NCBI RefSeq assembly: GCF_009908295.1
Contig: NZ_JAAALO010000007.1
Coordinates: forward strand, 248,001 to 312,000
Direction: 5' to 3'
DNA length: 64,000 nucleotides
Origin: Micromonospora rubida
GTDB lineage: Bacteria; Actinomycetota; Actinomycetes; Mycobacteriales; Micromonosporaceae
The notes under the pieces: model-generated
Databases searched by the model: none
Told to the model about the DNA's origin: nothing
The model's input: the letters and a program-made list of their open reading frames with translations, nothing else
Position numbers and translations under genes: made by a program
Part shown: in pieces, positions 54,030-62,710 of the stretch
How positions within the stretch are numbered: the first letter of the stretch is position 1
Layout of the letters: each line of letters begins with the position of its first letter

Positions 54030-55588
54030 TCCGGTGAACCGACTGCTGAGCCGGTACGGGCGAGATAGCGGTCACGCAGTGTGCGTTTGTCGACCTTCCC
54101 GTAGCCGATCATGGGCAACGCGTCGACGAACTCCACGTCGCGCGGGGTCCAGTTGGTGTCGAGGCGCTCGGTGACCAGGTCGCGGAGCTGCTCGGGGGTG
54201 ACGGTGGCACCCGGTACGGGCACGACGAAGGCGTACGCCGCCTCACCATAGGCGTCGTCGGGCACGGCGACGACGGCCGCGTCGTGGACGTCGGGGTGGG
54301 CGGTCAGGACATCCTCGATCGGTCCCGGGTAGACGTTGACGGCGCCGGGACCGGTGACGATGAGCTCCTGGTCGCGTCCCACCAGGTAGAGGTAGCCGTC
54401 CTCGTCGAGGCGTCCGGTGTCCCCGGTGCGCAGCCAGCCGTCGACCAGCGTCCCGGCGGTCAGCTCCGGCTGTCCCCAGTACCCGGCCATCACCAGCGAA
54501 CCGGTGATCCACACCTGACCGTGGTGCCCGGGCGGCAGCTCCCGTCCGGCCTCGTCCCGGACGGCGATGCGCACGTCACCGTAGGCGCGTCCGCAGGAGC
54601 GCAGCAGGTGGGGTCGGCTCGGGTCGTGCTCGTCGCCGTTGAGTTCGGTGATCAGGGGCGCCTCGCTCATCCCGTACGCGACGCGCACGATGGGCCCGAA
54701 GCGTTCGAGTGCCTGGGTCAGCCGGGCGGGGGCGACGGTCGAGCCGCCCAGGGTGATCATCTCCAGGCTGCTCAGGTCGGTCCGGCCGAGCAGCGGGCAG
54801 TCCAGCAGCTCGTACAGGCGGGGTGAGGCGGCGTTCGTGCTGGTGATGCGCTCCTGCTCGATGAGCGTGAAGAACTGCCTGGCGTCGAAGGAGTCGCACA
54901 TCACCTGCGTCCCGCCGGCGAACAGCATGCCCATGACGCCCAGTTGCGAGCTGACGTGCCAGAAGACGCCGTAGTAGAGGTGGCGGGTCGGGCGGCCCTC
55001 GCCCGCCCACCTGGTGGCGAGTTCCAGGATCGTCTGGAACAGCACGTTGCGGTGGTGGACCAGCTTGGGGCGTCCGGTCGTACCGCTGGTCTGGAACACC
55101 GACGCGGGCTCGCCCGCGGTGTCGGCCGGGTCCAGCGCCCGCCGGGGTGCCTGCCACAGGTCGGTGCCCAGGGCGGCGGGGCCGAGGCTGAACACGGCCG
55201 GGGCAGCCGACCGTCGGGCCAGTTCGACGCCGGCCTCGGCGTGGGTGCGGGGGTCGTACACCAGCGCGTCCGGGCGGGCCTGGCCGAGGAAGTCCAACTG
55301 GTGTTCCAGGGGCGCGTTGGCCACCCAGACCGAGCGGCAGCCCAGCAGGTGCAGGGCGAAGTGCAACATGACCACGTCCGGGTGGTTGTTGGCGACCACC
55401 GCCACGGCCCGGCCCGCGGCCATCCCCTGCCCGCGCAGGGCCTCGGCCAGGTGCAGGACGCCGCACCGCAGGTCGGCGTAGGTCAGCCGGCGGCCCTGGT
55501 GCACGATCGCCTCCGCCGGACCGTACTTCTCGAACAGCGCCAACGCCTGCGGGACGTAGTTGGCGGGTACAGCGGTTGGGGTGTCCAC
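54026..55588 (-). CDS. Acyl-AMP ligase (ANL superfamily)
   Basis: 520 aa. P-loop FQTSGTTGRPKLVHH near 165-179, VAYGMSEAPLI (A5-like), DGWLRTGDTGRL and the catalytic lysine motif GYGKVDKRTL near the end. The N-terminal half (ALFEKYGPAEAIVHQGRRLTY) is of the medium/short-chain acyl-CoA synthetase type. It activates a carboxylic acid as acyl-adenylate; no carrier protein is fused, so the acceptor is CoA or a free-standing carrier. GTG has GAGGAG upstream; 37 bp follow the diiron gene and 4 bp overlap the exporter. A separate acid building block for the peptide is the natural inference. Confidence 0.88.
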   Translation of the reverse strand: MDTPTAVPANYVPQALALFEKYGPAEAIVHQGRRLTYADLRCGVLHLAEALRGQGMAAGRAVAVVANNHPDVVMLHFALHLLGCRSVWVANAPLEHQLDFLGQARPDALVYDPRTHAEAGVELARRSAAPAVFSLGPAALGTDLWQAPRRALDPADTAGEPASVFQTSGTTGRPKLVHHRNVLFQTILELATRWAGEGRPTRHLYYGVFWHVSSQLGVMGMLFAGGTQVMCDSFDARQFFTLIEQERITSTNAASPRLYELLDCPLLGRTDLSSLEMITLGGSTVAPARLTQALERFGPIVRVAYGMSEAPLITELNGDEHDPSRPHLLRSCGRAYGDVRIAVRDEAGRELPPGHHGQVWITGSLVMAGYWGQPELTAGTLVDGWLRTGDTGRLDEDGYLYLVGRDQELIVTGPGAVNVYPGPIEDVLTAHPDVHDAAVVAVPDDAYGEAAYAFVVPVPGATVTPEQLRDLVTERLDTNWTPRDVEFVDALPMIGYGKVDKRTLRDRYLARTGSAVGSPE

Positions 55589-55625
55589 GGGGCGATCTCC
55601 TCGGGCCGGAAGCTCGGTGCGGGGG

Positions 55626-56708
55626 TCAGGACGACTCTGAGCCGAGCCGGATCGCCCGCGCGACCTGCTCCTGGCGCAGCCTGTCGACCTCGTCGGCGAC
55701 GTCCTCGTCCTCGGTCATCAACCGGTCGAGGTTGGCGTCCTGGTAGCTGAGCACTCCCATGTCGGCGAAGGCCCGCTGCAGTTTCGGGCCGAACAGGCCG
55801 ATGTCCTTGAGCGTGGGCACGATCCGGGAGAACAGCTTGGACCGGAAGTTCTGGTAGTGCTCGGAGTCGCGCATGAAGGCCATGCACTCGGCGGCGTCCA
55901 GGTCGAGCGCGGTCCAGACCTCCTCGCCGACGAAGCGTTGCTGGAGCATGTGGCAGGCCTCGATGCAGAACTCCTCGCGTTCGTCGCGCTCGGCCTGGGT
56001 CAGCTCGGGGTAGTAGTCGCGCAGGGCCAGCCGGCCGAAGGCCACGTGACGCGCCTCGTCCTGCATGACGTAGGCGTTGAGCGCCTGGGCGAGTGGTTCC
56101 TTGGAGTAGTCGCGGATCTGCCCGAACGCGGCCAGGGCGAGACCCTCGATGAGGACCTGCATGCCCAGGTAGGTCATGTCCCAGCGGGAGTCGGAGATGA
56201 TGTCGTTGAGCAGGTCCTTGAAGTGCGGATTGATCGGGTAGGCGAAGCCGATCTTTTCCCGCAGGTAGCGGGAGTACGCCTCGACATGGCGGGCCTCGTC
56301 GACGACCTGGGTCGCGGCGTAGAACTTGGAGTCGATGTCCGGTACGGTCTGCACGATCTTGGCGGAGCAGATGAGGGCACCCTGTTCACCGTGGAGGAAC
56401 TGGGAGAACTGCCACGAGTTCATGTGTAGTCGGACGTTGGCCTTTTCTCTGCGGTTCAGTGATTGCCAGGTGCGCGATCCGTAGATGGCCACCGATTCTT
56501 CCGGTATGCCCATCGGGTCGTCATGATCGATTTCGATGGTCCAGTCGAGTCGTTCCGCCGCGTTCCACTGCCGCTGTTTGCCCTTTTCGTAGAGGGTGAG
56601 CAGTTTGTCCCGGCTCTCGTCGTAGTTCCAGTCGAATACGGTGGTGTTCCCTGCCTTGATGTGCCAGCCCGTCTGGTCGACAGGGAGGGCGTATAGCCGG
56701 CTGCTCAA
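55626..56708 (-). CDS. R2-like (ferritin-like) non-heme diiron oxidase
   Basis: 360 aa. Full set of diiron ligands in R2-type order: Glu108 (FLHGEQGAL), Glu138 and His141 (VVDEARHVEAY), Glu188 (LIEGLAL), Glu218 and His221 (MQDEARHVAFGR). The start is TTG at 56708 with GGAGG 6 bp upstream and no better ATG nearby. Family members hydroxylate, desaturate, N-oxygenate or decarboxylate small substrates. It is coupled by position to an acyl-AMP ligase and exporter, so it may act on the activated acid or on an amine of the peptide. No obvious AurF/CmlI signature; exact reaction unknown. Confidence 0.85.
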   Translation of the reverse strand: MSSRLYALPVDQTGWHIKAGNTTVFDWNYDESRDKLLTLYEKGKQRQWNAAERLDWTIEIDHDDPMGIPEESVAIYGSRTWQSLNRREKANVRLHMNSWQFSQFLHGEQGALICSAKIVQTVPDIDSKFYAATQVVDEARHVEAYSRYLREKIGFAYPINPHFKDLLNDIISDSRWDMTYLGMQVLIEGLALAAFGQIRDYSKEPLAQALNAYVMQDEARHVAFGRLALRDYYPELTQAERDEREEFCIEACHMLQQRFVGEEVWTALDLDAAECMAFMRDSEHYQNFRSKLFSRIVPTLKDIGLFGPKLQRAFADMGVLSYQDANLDRLMTEDEDVADEVDRLRQEQVARAIRLGSESS

Positions 56709-56730
56709 TGATGCCTCCGCCTCATAAATG

Positions 56731-56886
56731 GCTAACGTCTATCATCTACTTGTGGTTGTTTTTCGGGCACTGGGGAGTTCCCTAGGGTAAGGGGTATCCG
56801 TAGGTCCGGTTCTGCTGCGTGGTGCGGCTTTTGTGTCGAGAGTCAGCGCACAAAGGCAAATCTAAGCGTGCTAATGTCTTATTAGC
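56731..56886. promoter_or_regulatory. Pair of GCTAAYGTCT elements in the divergent diiron/LAL promoter region
   Basis: GCTAACGTCT (56731-56740) near the diiron start and GCTAATGTCT (56870-56879), the second inside a GCTAAT/ATTAGC 6-bp inverted repeat (56870-56886). The 285-bp gap is the least GC-rich part of the cluster and holds no gene. One copy per direction suggests a common regulator of both operons. Confidence 0.4.
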
Positions 56887-56993
56887 GGATGGCGGCGTAT
56901 CGCAGAAGGCGGGAGTCGATCTAGAATGGCCGGTCCCGGGGTTCGGTGGAAACCAGACGGTGGCAGCGGGTCTGCGTCGGGACAGTGGTGCTG

Positions 56994-59822
56994 ATGCCCC
57001 CGTTCGTGGGCCGCGACACCGAGCTGGCAGTCCTGCGCAGTGGCCTGGAGGCGACAGGCCGGGCCGGCGTCCGGGTCGTGGCGGTGACCGGCGACCCCGG
57101 CATCGGGAAAACCCGGTTGCTCAGCGAGTTCGGTGAGCTCGCCCGCCGCCGGGGCGCCCGGGTGGTGTCCAGCTCGGCCACCCGGGGCCCGCGGTCACAA
57201 CCGTTGGCCCCGCTGGTCGACTGCGACCGCTGCGCGAATCGGAAGACCGACCCGGGTGAGCCGCCGACGGGGGCCACCGCCTCCATCCAACTGGTGCGCG
57301 ATTTCGTCAACCGGACGGGCGACGCGGACGCCAACAGCCTGGTCGTCCTCGTCGACGACATGCACTGGGCCGACGAGACGACCATCGCACTGCTGACCCA
57401 GCTCGTGCGCACCCCGTCGCCGGTGCCGCTGCTGGTCGTGCTGGCGTACCGGCCCCGCCAGGCCCCGGTGCGCCTGCACACCGCGCTGGTCGGCGCACCG
57501 GGTGACGACTGGGTGCGGGAGGTGCCGCTCGGGCCGATCAGCGAGCAGGACGCGCAGACCCTGCTCGGTCCACAGTGCGTCGTGCCGTGGCAGTGGGCCG
57601 TCTACCGACACAGTGACGGCAACCCGTTGCACCTGCACGCGCTGGCCGCCGCCGCCACCGGGCTGTGCAGCACCGCCTCGGTGGTCGTCGGCGAGCTGCC
57701 CGTCACGCTGCGGATGAGGCTGATCGGGGAGCTGGAAGCCGCCTCCCCGCTGAGCCGCATCGTCCTCGACGCGGCGGCGGTGGCGGGAGAGGTGTTCGAG
57801 CCGGCGCTGGTCGCGCAGATCGGCCAGTGCCGCGACGCCGAGGTGCACCGCGCCTTGGACGAACTGGCCGAACTGGACGTCGTCCGCCCGGTCGCCGGTG
57901 GCCGGCTGATCAGCTTCCGGCATGCCGTGCTGTGGCGGGCGGTCTACGACGCGGTCAGCCCGGGCTGGCAGTTGGTCGCGCACGACCGGGCGGCGGCCGC
58001 GCTGTGCCGGCGCGGCGCCCCGCCCGAGGCGCTGGCCCCGCACGTCGCCCGCACCGCCCGCCCCGGCGATCTGAGCGCGGTGTCGATACTGCACCGGGCC
58101 GCCATGGCGATGCAGCACCACGCGCCGGTCACCGCGGCGCACTGGCTCCGGGTGGCCCTGCGGCTGCTGCCGCATCGACCCGAACACGACCAGCGGCGCG
58201 TGGTGCTGCTGGTCCGCCTCGCTCAGCTGGCCGCCGTCGTCGGTGACCTGCTGGCCAGCCGCGACGCGCTGCATGAGGCGCTCAGGATGCTGCAACGTCG
58301 CCCGACGACCCGTCGCGCGTATGCGGTGGCCCTCTGCGTCATGGTGGAGCTGTCGCTGTCCCGACGTGCCGAGGCGGGCGCGTTGGCCCGGGCGGAGCTG
58401 GCCGCGTTGCCTGCCGCCCAGAGCATCGGACGGGCCATGCTCAGCTTCGAACTCGCCTGTCTGGAGTTGGCCGCGGGCCGCGCCGACGTCGCCCGCGAAC
58501 TGGCCGCCGTGGCGTACACGGCGGCCCAGCGCCATCAGGCCCGCTCGGCGGAGGCCACCACGCTCGCCCTGCTGGCGGTGGCGGACACCGCCGCGCTGGA
58601 CATGCCGGCCGCGCGTCGCCACCTGGATCAGGCGGTCGACCTGCTCGACGCGATGCTCGACGGCGAGTTCGTCCGCAGCCTGCGGGCCGCCGCATGGGTC
58701 ATCGAGGCGGAGGTGCTGCACGAGCGCTTCGACGACGCGCTACGCCACCTGGACCGGGCGGTCTCCGGCGCCCAGCACAGCGGGCAGCTGCTGCTGCTGG
58801 CCCGGCTCTACGCGGCCCTGGTGGTGACGTTGCAGGTCAAGGGCCGGCTGCCGCAGGCACAGGAGTGTGCGCAGCGGGCGGCAGAGGTGGCCACCGCGGT
58901 CGGCGGGGAGCGGGAGATCGCCGTGGCCCGCATCCTGCAGGCCTGGATGGACAGCCAGGTACGGGCGACGGCGGGGACCGACCCGGAGGTGGATGCCCTG
59001 CCGGTGCTGCCCGACGGACCGTACTCGCTGTTGGTCCGTCGGTTGCTGGTGGAGATCGGGCTGGCCGGCGGGAACGTGGCCGGGTACCTGACCCGCACGC
59101 AGCTCGGCGACAGCCCCGGCCCGCCCGCTTCCGACCTGTGCTCGCAGGCCGGTTGGTGCGAGGCGATGACGCGGGCGGAACTCGCCGCCGGTCGGGCCGA
59201 GCTCGCGGCGCACTGGGCCGACCGCGCCGACGCAGTCGCCGCCGTGCTCGACCTGCCGGGCCACACCGGTCTGGCCCTGCTCGCCAGGGCGCAGGTGCTG
59301 GCCGCCGACGACCCGGCACGGGCGGTGACCGCCGCGCAGGTGGCGGCGCGGGAGTTGGCCTCCGCCGGCATGGTGGTGGACGCCGCCCGGGCCCGGATGG
59401 TCGCCGTCGGGCCGCTGGCCGCACTCGGCCTGGTCGACGACAGCTACCGGGAGATCAAGGCGGTGCAGGCCGCGTTCGAGGGGTGGGGCGCGCACCGGCT
59501 GGCTCGGCAGGCCGTGTTGGAGCGGCGTCGCCTCGCGGCGCGTTCGTCGCGCCGTACGGGCCCGGACGACCGCGAGAAGGCGGCCGGTTTGAACCTGCTC
59601 ACGCGTCGGGAACGGCAGGTCGCCGTGCTGGTCAGCCAGGGCCTGACGAATCGGCGCGTGGCGCAGGAGCTGTTCGTGACCGAGAAGACGGTGGAGATGC
59701 ACCTGGCGAACATCTTCGCCAAGCTCGGCGTGTCCTCCCGAGCGGTGGTTGCCCGTCTCATCGGGGCCACCGGGCAGCCGGTCGGTGCGGCGGTGCCGGC
59801 TGGGGAGGCGGCAGCGACCTGA
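56994..59822 (+). CDS. LAL-type LuxR regulator (large ATP-binding)
   Basis: About 942 aa. MPPFVGRDTELAVLRSGLE starts the AAA domain; Walker A GDPGIGKTRLL, Walker B VVLVDDMHWADE. A long helical, TPR-like middle (about 350-840) and a C-terminal LuxR HTH (about 870-930): LTRREREVAVLVSQGLTNRRVAQ and TVEMHLANIFAKLGVSSR. ATG 56994 is the best domain start; GTGs at 56985 and 56988 and an earlier GTG at 56946 are possible. LAL proteins activate secondary metabolism. It is convergent with the carboxyltransferase gene (10 bp between them) and divergent from the diiron operon. Confidence 0.9.
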   Translation: MPPFVGRDTELAVLRSGLEATGRAGVRVVAVTGDPGIGKTRLLSEFGELARRRGARVVSSSATRGPRSQPLAPLVDCDRCANRKTDPGEPPTGATASIQLVRDFVNRTGDADANSLVVLVDDMHWADETTIALLTQLVRTPSPVPLLVVLAYRPRQAPVRLHTALVGAPGDDWVREVPLGPISEQDAQTLLGPQCVVPWQWAVYRHSDGNPLHLHALAAAATGLCSTASVVVGELPVTLRMRLIGELEAASPLSRIVLDAAAVAGEVFEPALVAQIGQCRDAEVHRALDELAELDVVRPVAGGRLISFRHAVLWRAVYDAVSPGWQLVAHDRAAAALCRRGAPPEALAPHVARTARPGDLSAVSILHRAAMAMQHHAPVTAAHWLRVALRLLPHRPEHDQRRVVLLVRLAQLAAVVGDLLASRDALHEALRMLQRRPTTRRAYAVALCVMVELSLSRRAEAGALARAELAALPAAQSIGRAMLSFELACLELAAGRADVARELAAVAYTAAQRHQARSAEATTLALLAVADTAALDMPAARRHLDQAVDLLDAMLDGEFVRSLRAAAWVIEAEVLHERFDDALRHLDRAVSGAQHSGQLLLLARLYAALVVTLQVKGRLPQAQECAQRAAEVATAVGGEREIAVARILQAWMDSQVRATAGTDPEVDALPVLPDGPYSLLVRRLLVEIGLAGGNVAGYLTRTQLGDSPGPPASDLCSQAGWCEAMTRAELAAGRAELAAHWADRADAVAAVLDLPGHTGLALLARAQVLAADDPARAVTAAQVAARELASAGMVVDAARARMVAVGPLAALGLVDDSYREIKAVQAAFEGWGAHRLARQAVLERRRLAARSSRRTGPDDREKAAGLNLLTRRERQVAVLVSQGLTNRRVAQELFVTEKTVEMHLANIFAKLGVSSRAVVARLIGATGQPVGAAVPAGEAAAT

Positions 59823-59832
59823 GGGCGGCCGG

Positions 59833-61452
59833 TCACAGCGGGATGTTGCCGTGCTTCTTGGCCGGACCGATGACCCGCTTGTCGGCCAGGGCGCGCAGTG
59901 CGCGGACGACCGTGGGTCGGGTCTCCGACGGCAGGATCAGGTCGTCGACGCAGCCGTGCTCGGCGGCCCGGTAGGGCGTGAGCAGCTGGTCCTCGTACTG
60001 GTGGACGAGGACCTGGCGCAACAGCGCGGGGTCGTCGGCCTGGGCGAGGATACGGTGGTGCAGCAGGGCGACCCCGCCCGCCGCGCCCATCACGCCGATC
60101 TGCGCGGTCGGCCAGGCGAAGCACAGGTCGGCGCCCAGCTCCCTGGATCCCATGACCGCGTACCCGCCGCCGAAGGCCCGCCGTACCACGATGGTGATCT
60201 TCGGTACCGTCGCCTCGATGTAGGCGAACGCGAGTTTCGCGCCCCTGCGGATGATGCCCTGGTGCTCCTGGGCGGCACCGGGCAGGTAACCGGGCACGTC
60301 GACGAGGGTGAGCAGGGGGATGTTGAACGAGTCGCAGAAGCGGACGAACCGCGCGGCCTTCTCCGCTGCGTCGATGTCGATGGCGCCGGCCAGGTGCAGC
60401 GGCTGGTTGGCGACCACCCCCACCGGGACACCGTCGACGCGGGCGAAGCCGCAGATGATGTTGGGGGCGAAGTCGGGGTGCACCGGCAGCAGGTCGCCGT
60501 CGTCGACGATCCGCCTGACCACCTCGTGCATGTCGAACGGGGTGGCGGCCCGATCGGGTACGAGCGCGTCGAGTTCCCGGTCGGCGTCGGTGGGCTCCAG
60601 CCGGGACACCGGTGGCCAGCCGGGGGCCGGGTCGAGGTTGTTGGCCGGCAGGTAGGACAACAGGTCCCGGACGTAGTCGATGGCCTCGGCCTCGCTCGCG
60701 GCGGCGTAGTGGGCGTTCCCGCTCCGGGTGGCGTGCACCGTGGCGCCGCCCAGGGCCTCCATGCCCACCCGTTCCCCGGTCACCGCCCGGATGACGTCGG
60801 GGCCGGTGACGAACATGTGCGAGGTGTTCTCCACCATGACCACGAAGTCGGTGAACGCCGGGGTGTAGACGGCGCCGCCCGCGCAGACCCCCATGATGAG
60901 GGAGATCTGCGGGATCACCCCGGAGGCGGTCACCATCCGACGGGCCACCTCGCCGTACGCGGCCAGGGCCAGCACCCCCTCCTCCACCCGGGCGCCGCTG
61001 GAGTCGTTGATGCCGACCACCGGGCAGCCGACGCGCAGGGCGTGGTCGAGGATCTTGCAGACCTTGGCGCCGAAGACCGCCCCCGCGCTACCGCCCCGGT
61101 GGGTCGCGTCGTGCGCGTAGACACACACCTGGCGGCCGTCGACCGTGCCGAGACCGGTGATGACACCGTCACCGGGCGGCTGCGGCCCGGCGTACCCCTC
61201 GACGTCCCGGCGGGCCAGCCGGTCGGTCTCCACGAACGAGTCGGGGTCGAGCAGCGCCAGGATCCGTTCCCGGGCGGTCATCCGGCCCCGGGCGGCCAGC
61301 CGGCGGGCGGCCCGGGGGGAGCCGGGCTGTTCCGCCTCGGCGCGTCGGCGGCGCAGCTCGGCCACCTTCTCGGCGGTGGTCGGGGCGCAGAGGTCGGCGA
61401 CGGCGCCGGCCGGCCGGCCGTTGGCCCGGCCCGGCTCCACGGCGGCGGTCAT
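59833..61452 (-). CDS. Acyl-CoA carboxylase beta (carboxyltransferase) subunit
   Basis: 539 aa, PccB/AccB-like. ARRLAARGRMTARERILALLD, GVITGLGTVDGRQVCVYAHD, INDSSGARVEEGV, MGVCAGGAVYTPA, LVDVPGYLPGAAQEHQGIIR and FAWPTAQIGVMGAAGG are classic carboxyltransferase signatures. It transfers carboxyl from a biotinylated subunit to an acyl-CoA. No biotin carrier/carboxylase subunit is in the window, so it would use a chromosomal partner, or it has a changed job. Acetyl versus propionyl preference not determined. Last gene of the leftward operon after the amidohydrolase (25-bp gap). Confidence 0.93.
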   Translation of the reverse strand: MTAAVEPGRANGRPAGAVADLCAPTTAEKVAELRRRRAEAEQPGSPRAARRLAARGRMTARERILALLDPDSFVETDRLARRDVEGYAGPQPPGDGVITGLGTVDGRQVCVYAHDATHRGGSAGAVFGAKVCKILDHALRVGCPVVGINDSSGARVEEGVLALAAYGEVARRMVTASGVIPQISLIMGVCAGGAVYTPAFTDFVVMVENTSHMFVTGPDVIRAVTGERVGMEALGGATVHATRSGNAHYAAASEAEAIDYVRDLLSYLPANNLDPAPGWPPVSRLEPTDADRELDALVPDRAATPFDMHEVVRRIVDDGDLLPVHPDFAPNIICGFARVDGVPVGVVANQPLHLAGAIDIDAAEKAARFVRFCDSFNIPLLTLVDVPGYLPGAAQEHQGIIRRGAKLAFAYIEATVPKITIVVRRAFGGGYAVMGSRELGADLCFAWPTAQIGVMGAAGGVALLHHRILAQADDPALLRQVLVHQYEDQLLTPYRAAEHGCVDDLILPSETRPTVVRALRALADKRVIGPAKKHGNIPL

Positions 61453-61477
61453 CGGCGGATGTCCGCGCTGCGCCGGG

Positions 61478-62710
61478 TCACTTGCGGGTGTCCTTGACGA
61501 TCTCGCCGTCGCGGACGACGAGGACGACCCGGTCCGGGTCCCCGAACAGGTGCGGCTCGCTGAGCGGATCGAAGTCCACCGCGACGAGATCGGCCAGCTT
61601 GCCCACCTCGACCGACCCGACCCGGTCGGCGACCCGCATGATGCGGGCGTTGACCGAGGTGGCGGAGACGATCGCCGCCATGGGCCCCAGGACGCGGGCC
61701 TTGAGTGCGAGCTCCAGTCCGCGGTGGTTCTGGTCCGGTCCGATCAGGTCGGAGCCGGATCCGACCAGCACGCCGGCCTCGCGGGCCAGCAGCATGGCGT
61801 CGATCATGCGCTGTGCGGTGTCGCCGACCCGGTCCCGGAAGCTGGGAGCGAGTCCCTGCCGCGCGGAGTCGGTACGCATCGTCTCGGCGATGGCCAGGGT
61901 GGGCACCAGGTGCACCCCGTGGGCACCCATCATCGCGGCGGTGGCCTCGTCGATGCCGGTTCCGTGTTCGACGCAGCCCACGCCCGCCTGGACGGCGTTG
62001 CGGATACCGGCGCCGTTGTGGGCGTGCACGGTGACGTAGGTGTTGCGGGCGCGGGCCTCGGCGACGGCGACCGCGATCTCCTCGACGGTGTACTGGGTGT
62101 CCTCCAACGAGTCGGACACCGAGATGACCCCGCCGGTGACGGCCATCTTCAGGAACGACGCGCCCTGCCGGAAGCACTCGCGGGCGGCTCGGCGGACCTC
62201 CTCGACGCCGTCGGCGTTGGGGGTCATCCCGGTCAGGCCGCGTACCGACAGGGGCGACGGGCCCGCCGGGGCCAGCGGCGAACCCAGCCGGCCGTGACCG
62301 CCGGTCTGGGACAGCGCGACGGCGGCGGCCCAGATCCGGGGGCCGGGCACCAGCCCTCGTCGCACCGTACGCAGCACCCCGAGGTCGAGGCCGCCACAGT
62401 CACGGATCGTGGTGAACCCGGCGTTCACGGTCTCGCGCAGGTTGCGGAAGATGTCGGCGGCCCGTTCGGCCACCGACAGCTCCCCGTTGAGCACCGCGCG
62501 GACGTCGCTGGAGTAGCCCACGTGGGTGTGCGCGTCGATCAGCCCCGGCAGCAGGGTCAGCCCGCTCAGGTCGACCAGGTCGGCGCCGTCGGCCTGAACC
62601 CGGGCCCCCACCTGCGTGATCCGGTCGGCTTCGATCCGTACGGCCCGGTTGGTCACCGGTTCGTCGCCGAGCCCGTCGATGAGCGTGGCACCGGTCAACA
62701 GCATGGTCAT
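61478..62710 (-). CDS. Amidohydrolase-superfamily metal-dependent hydrolase
   Basis: 410 aa. HxH motif LIDAHTHVG (His61, His63), carboxylated-Lys candidate in SFLKMAVTGG, further metal His in VTVHAHN and VEHGTG, and the final metal Asp in VGSGSDLIGPD. This is the imidazolonepropionase/prolidase-like group (PF01979). It should hydrolyse an amide, cyclic amide or ester. ATG 62710 overlaps the reductase stop, so it is translationally coupled to it. Hydrolysis of a protecting acyl group (prodrug step) or of an N-acyl precursor is possible; nothing in the sequence decides between these. Confidence 0.88.
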   Translation of the reverse strand: MTMLLTGATLIDGLGDEPVTNRAVRIEADRITQVGARVQADGADLVDLSGLTLLPGLIDAHTHVGYSSDVRAVLNGELSVAERAADIFRNLRETVNAGFTTIRDCGGLDLGVLRTVRRGLVPGPRIWAAAVALSQTGGHGRLGSPLAPAGPSPLSVRGLTGMTPNADGVEEVRRAARECFRQGASFLKMAVTGGVISVSDSLEDTQYTVEEIAVAVAEARARNTYVTVHAHNGAGIRNAVQAGVGCVEHGTGIDEATAAMMGAHGVHLVPTLAIAETMRTDSARQGLAPSFRDRVGDTAQRMIDAMLLAREAGVLVGSGSDLIGPDQNHRGLELALKARVLGPMAAIVSATSVNARIMRVADRVGSVEVGKLADLVAVDFDPLSEPHLFGDPDRVVLVVRDGEIVKDTRK

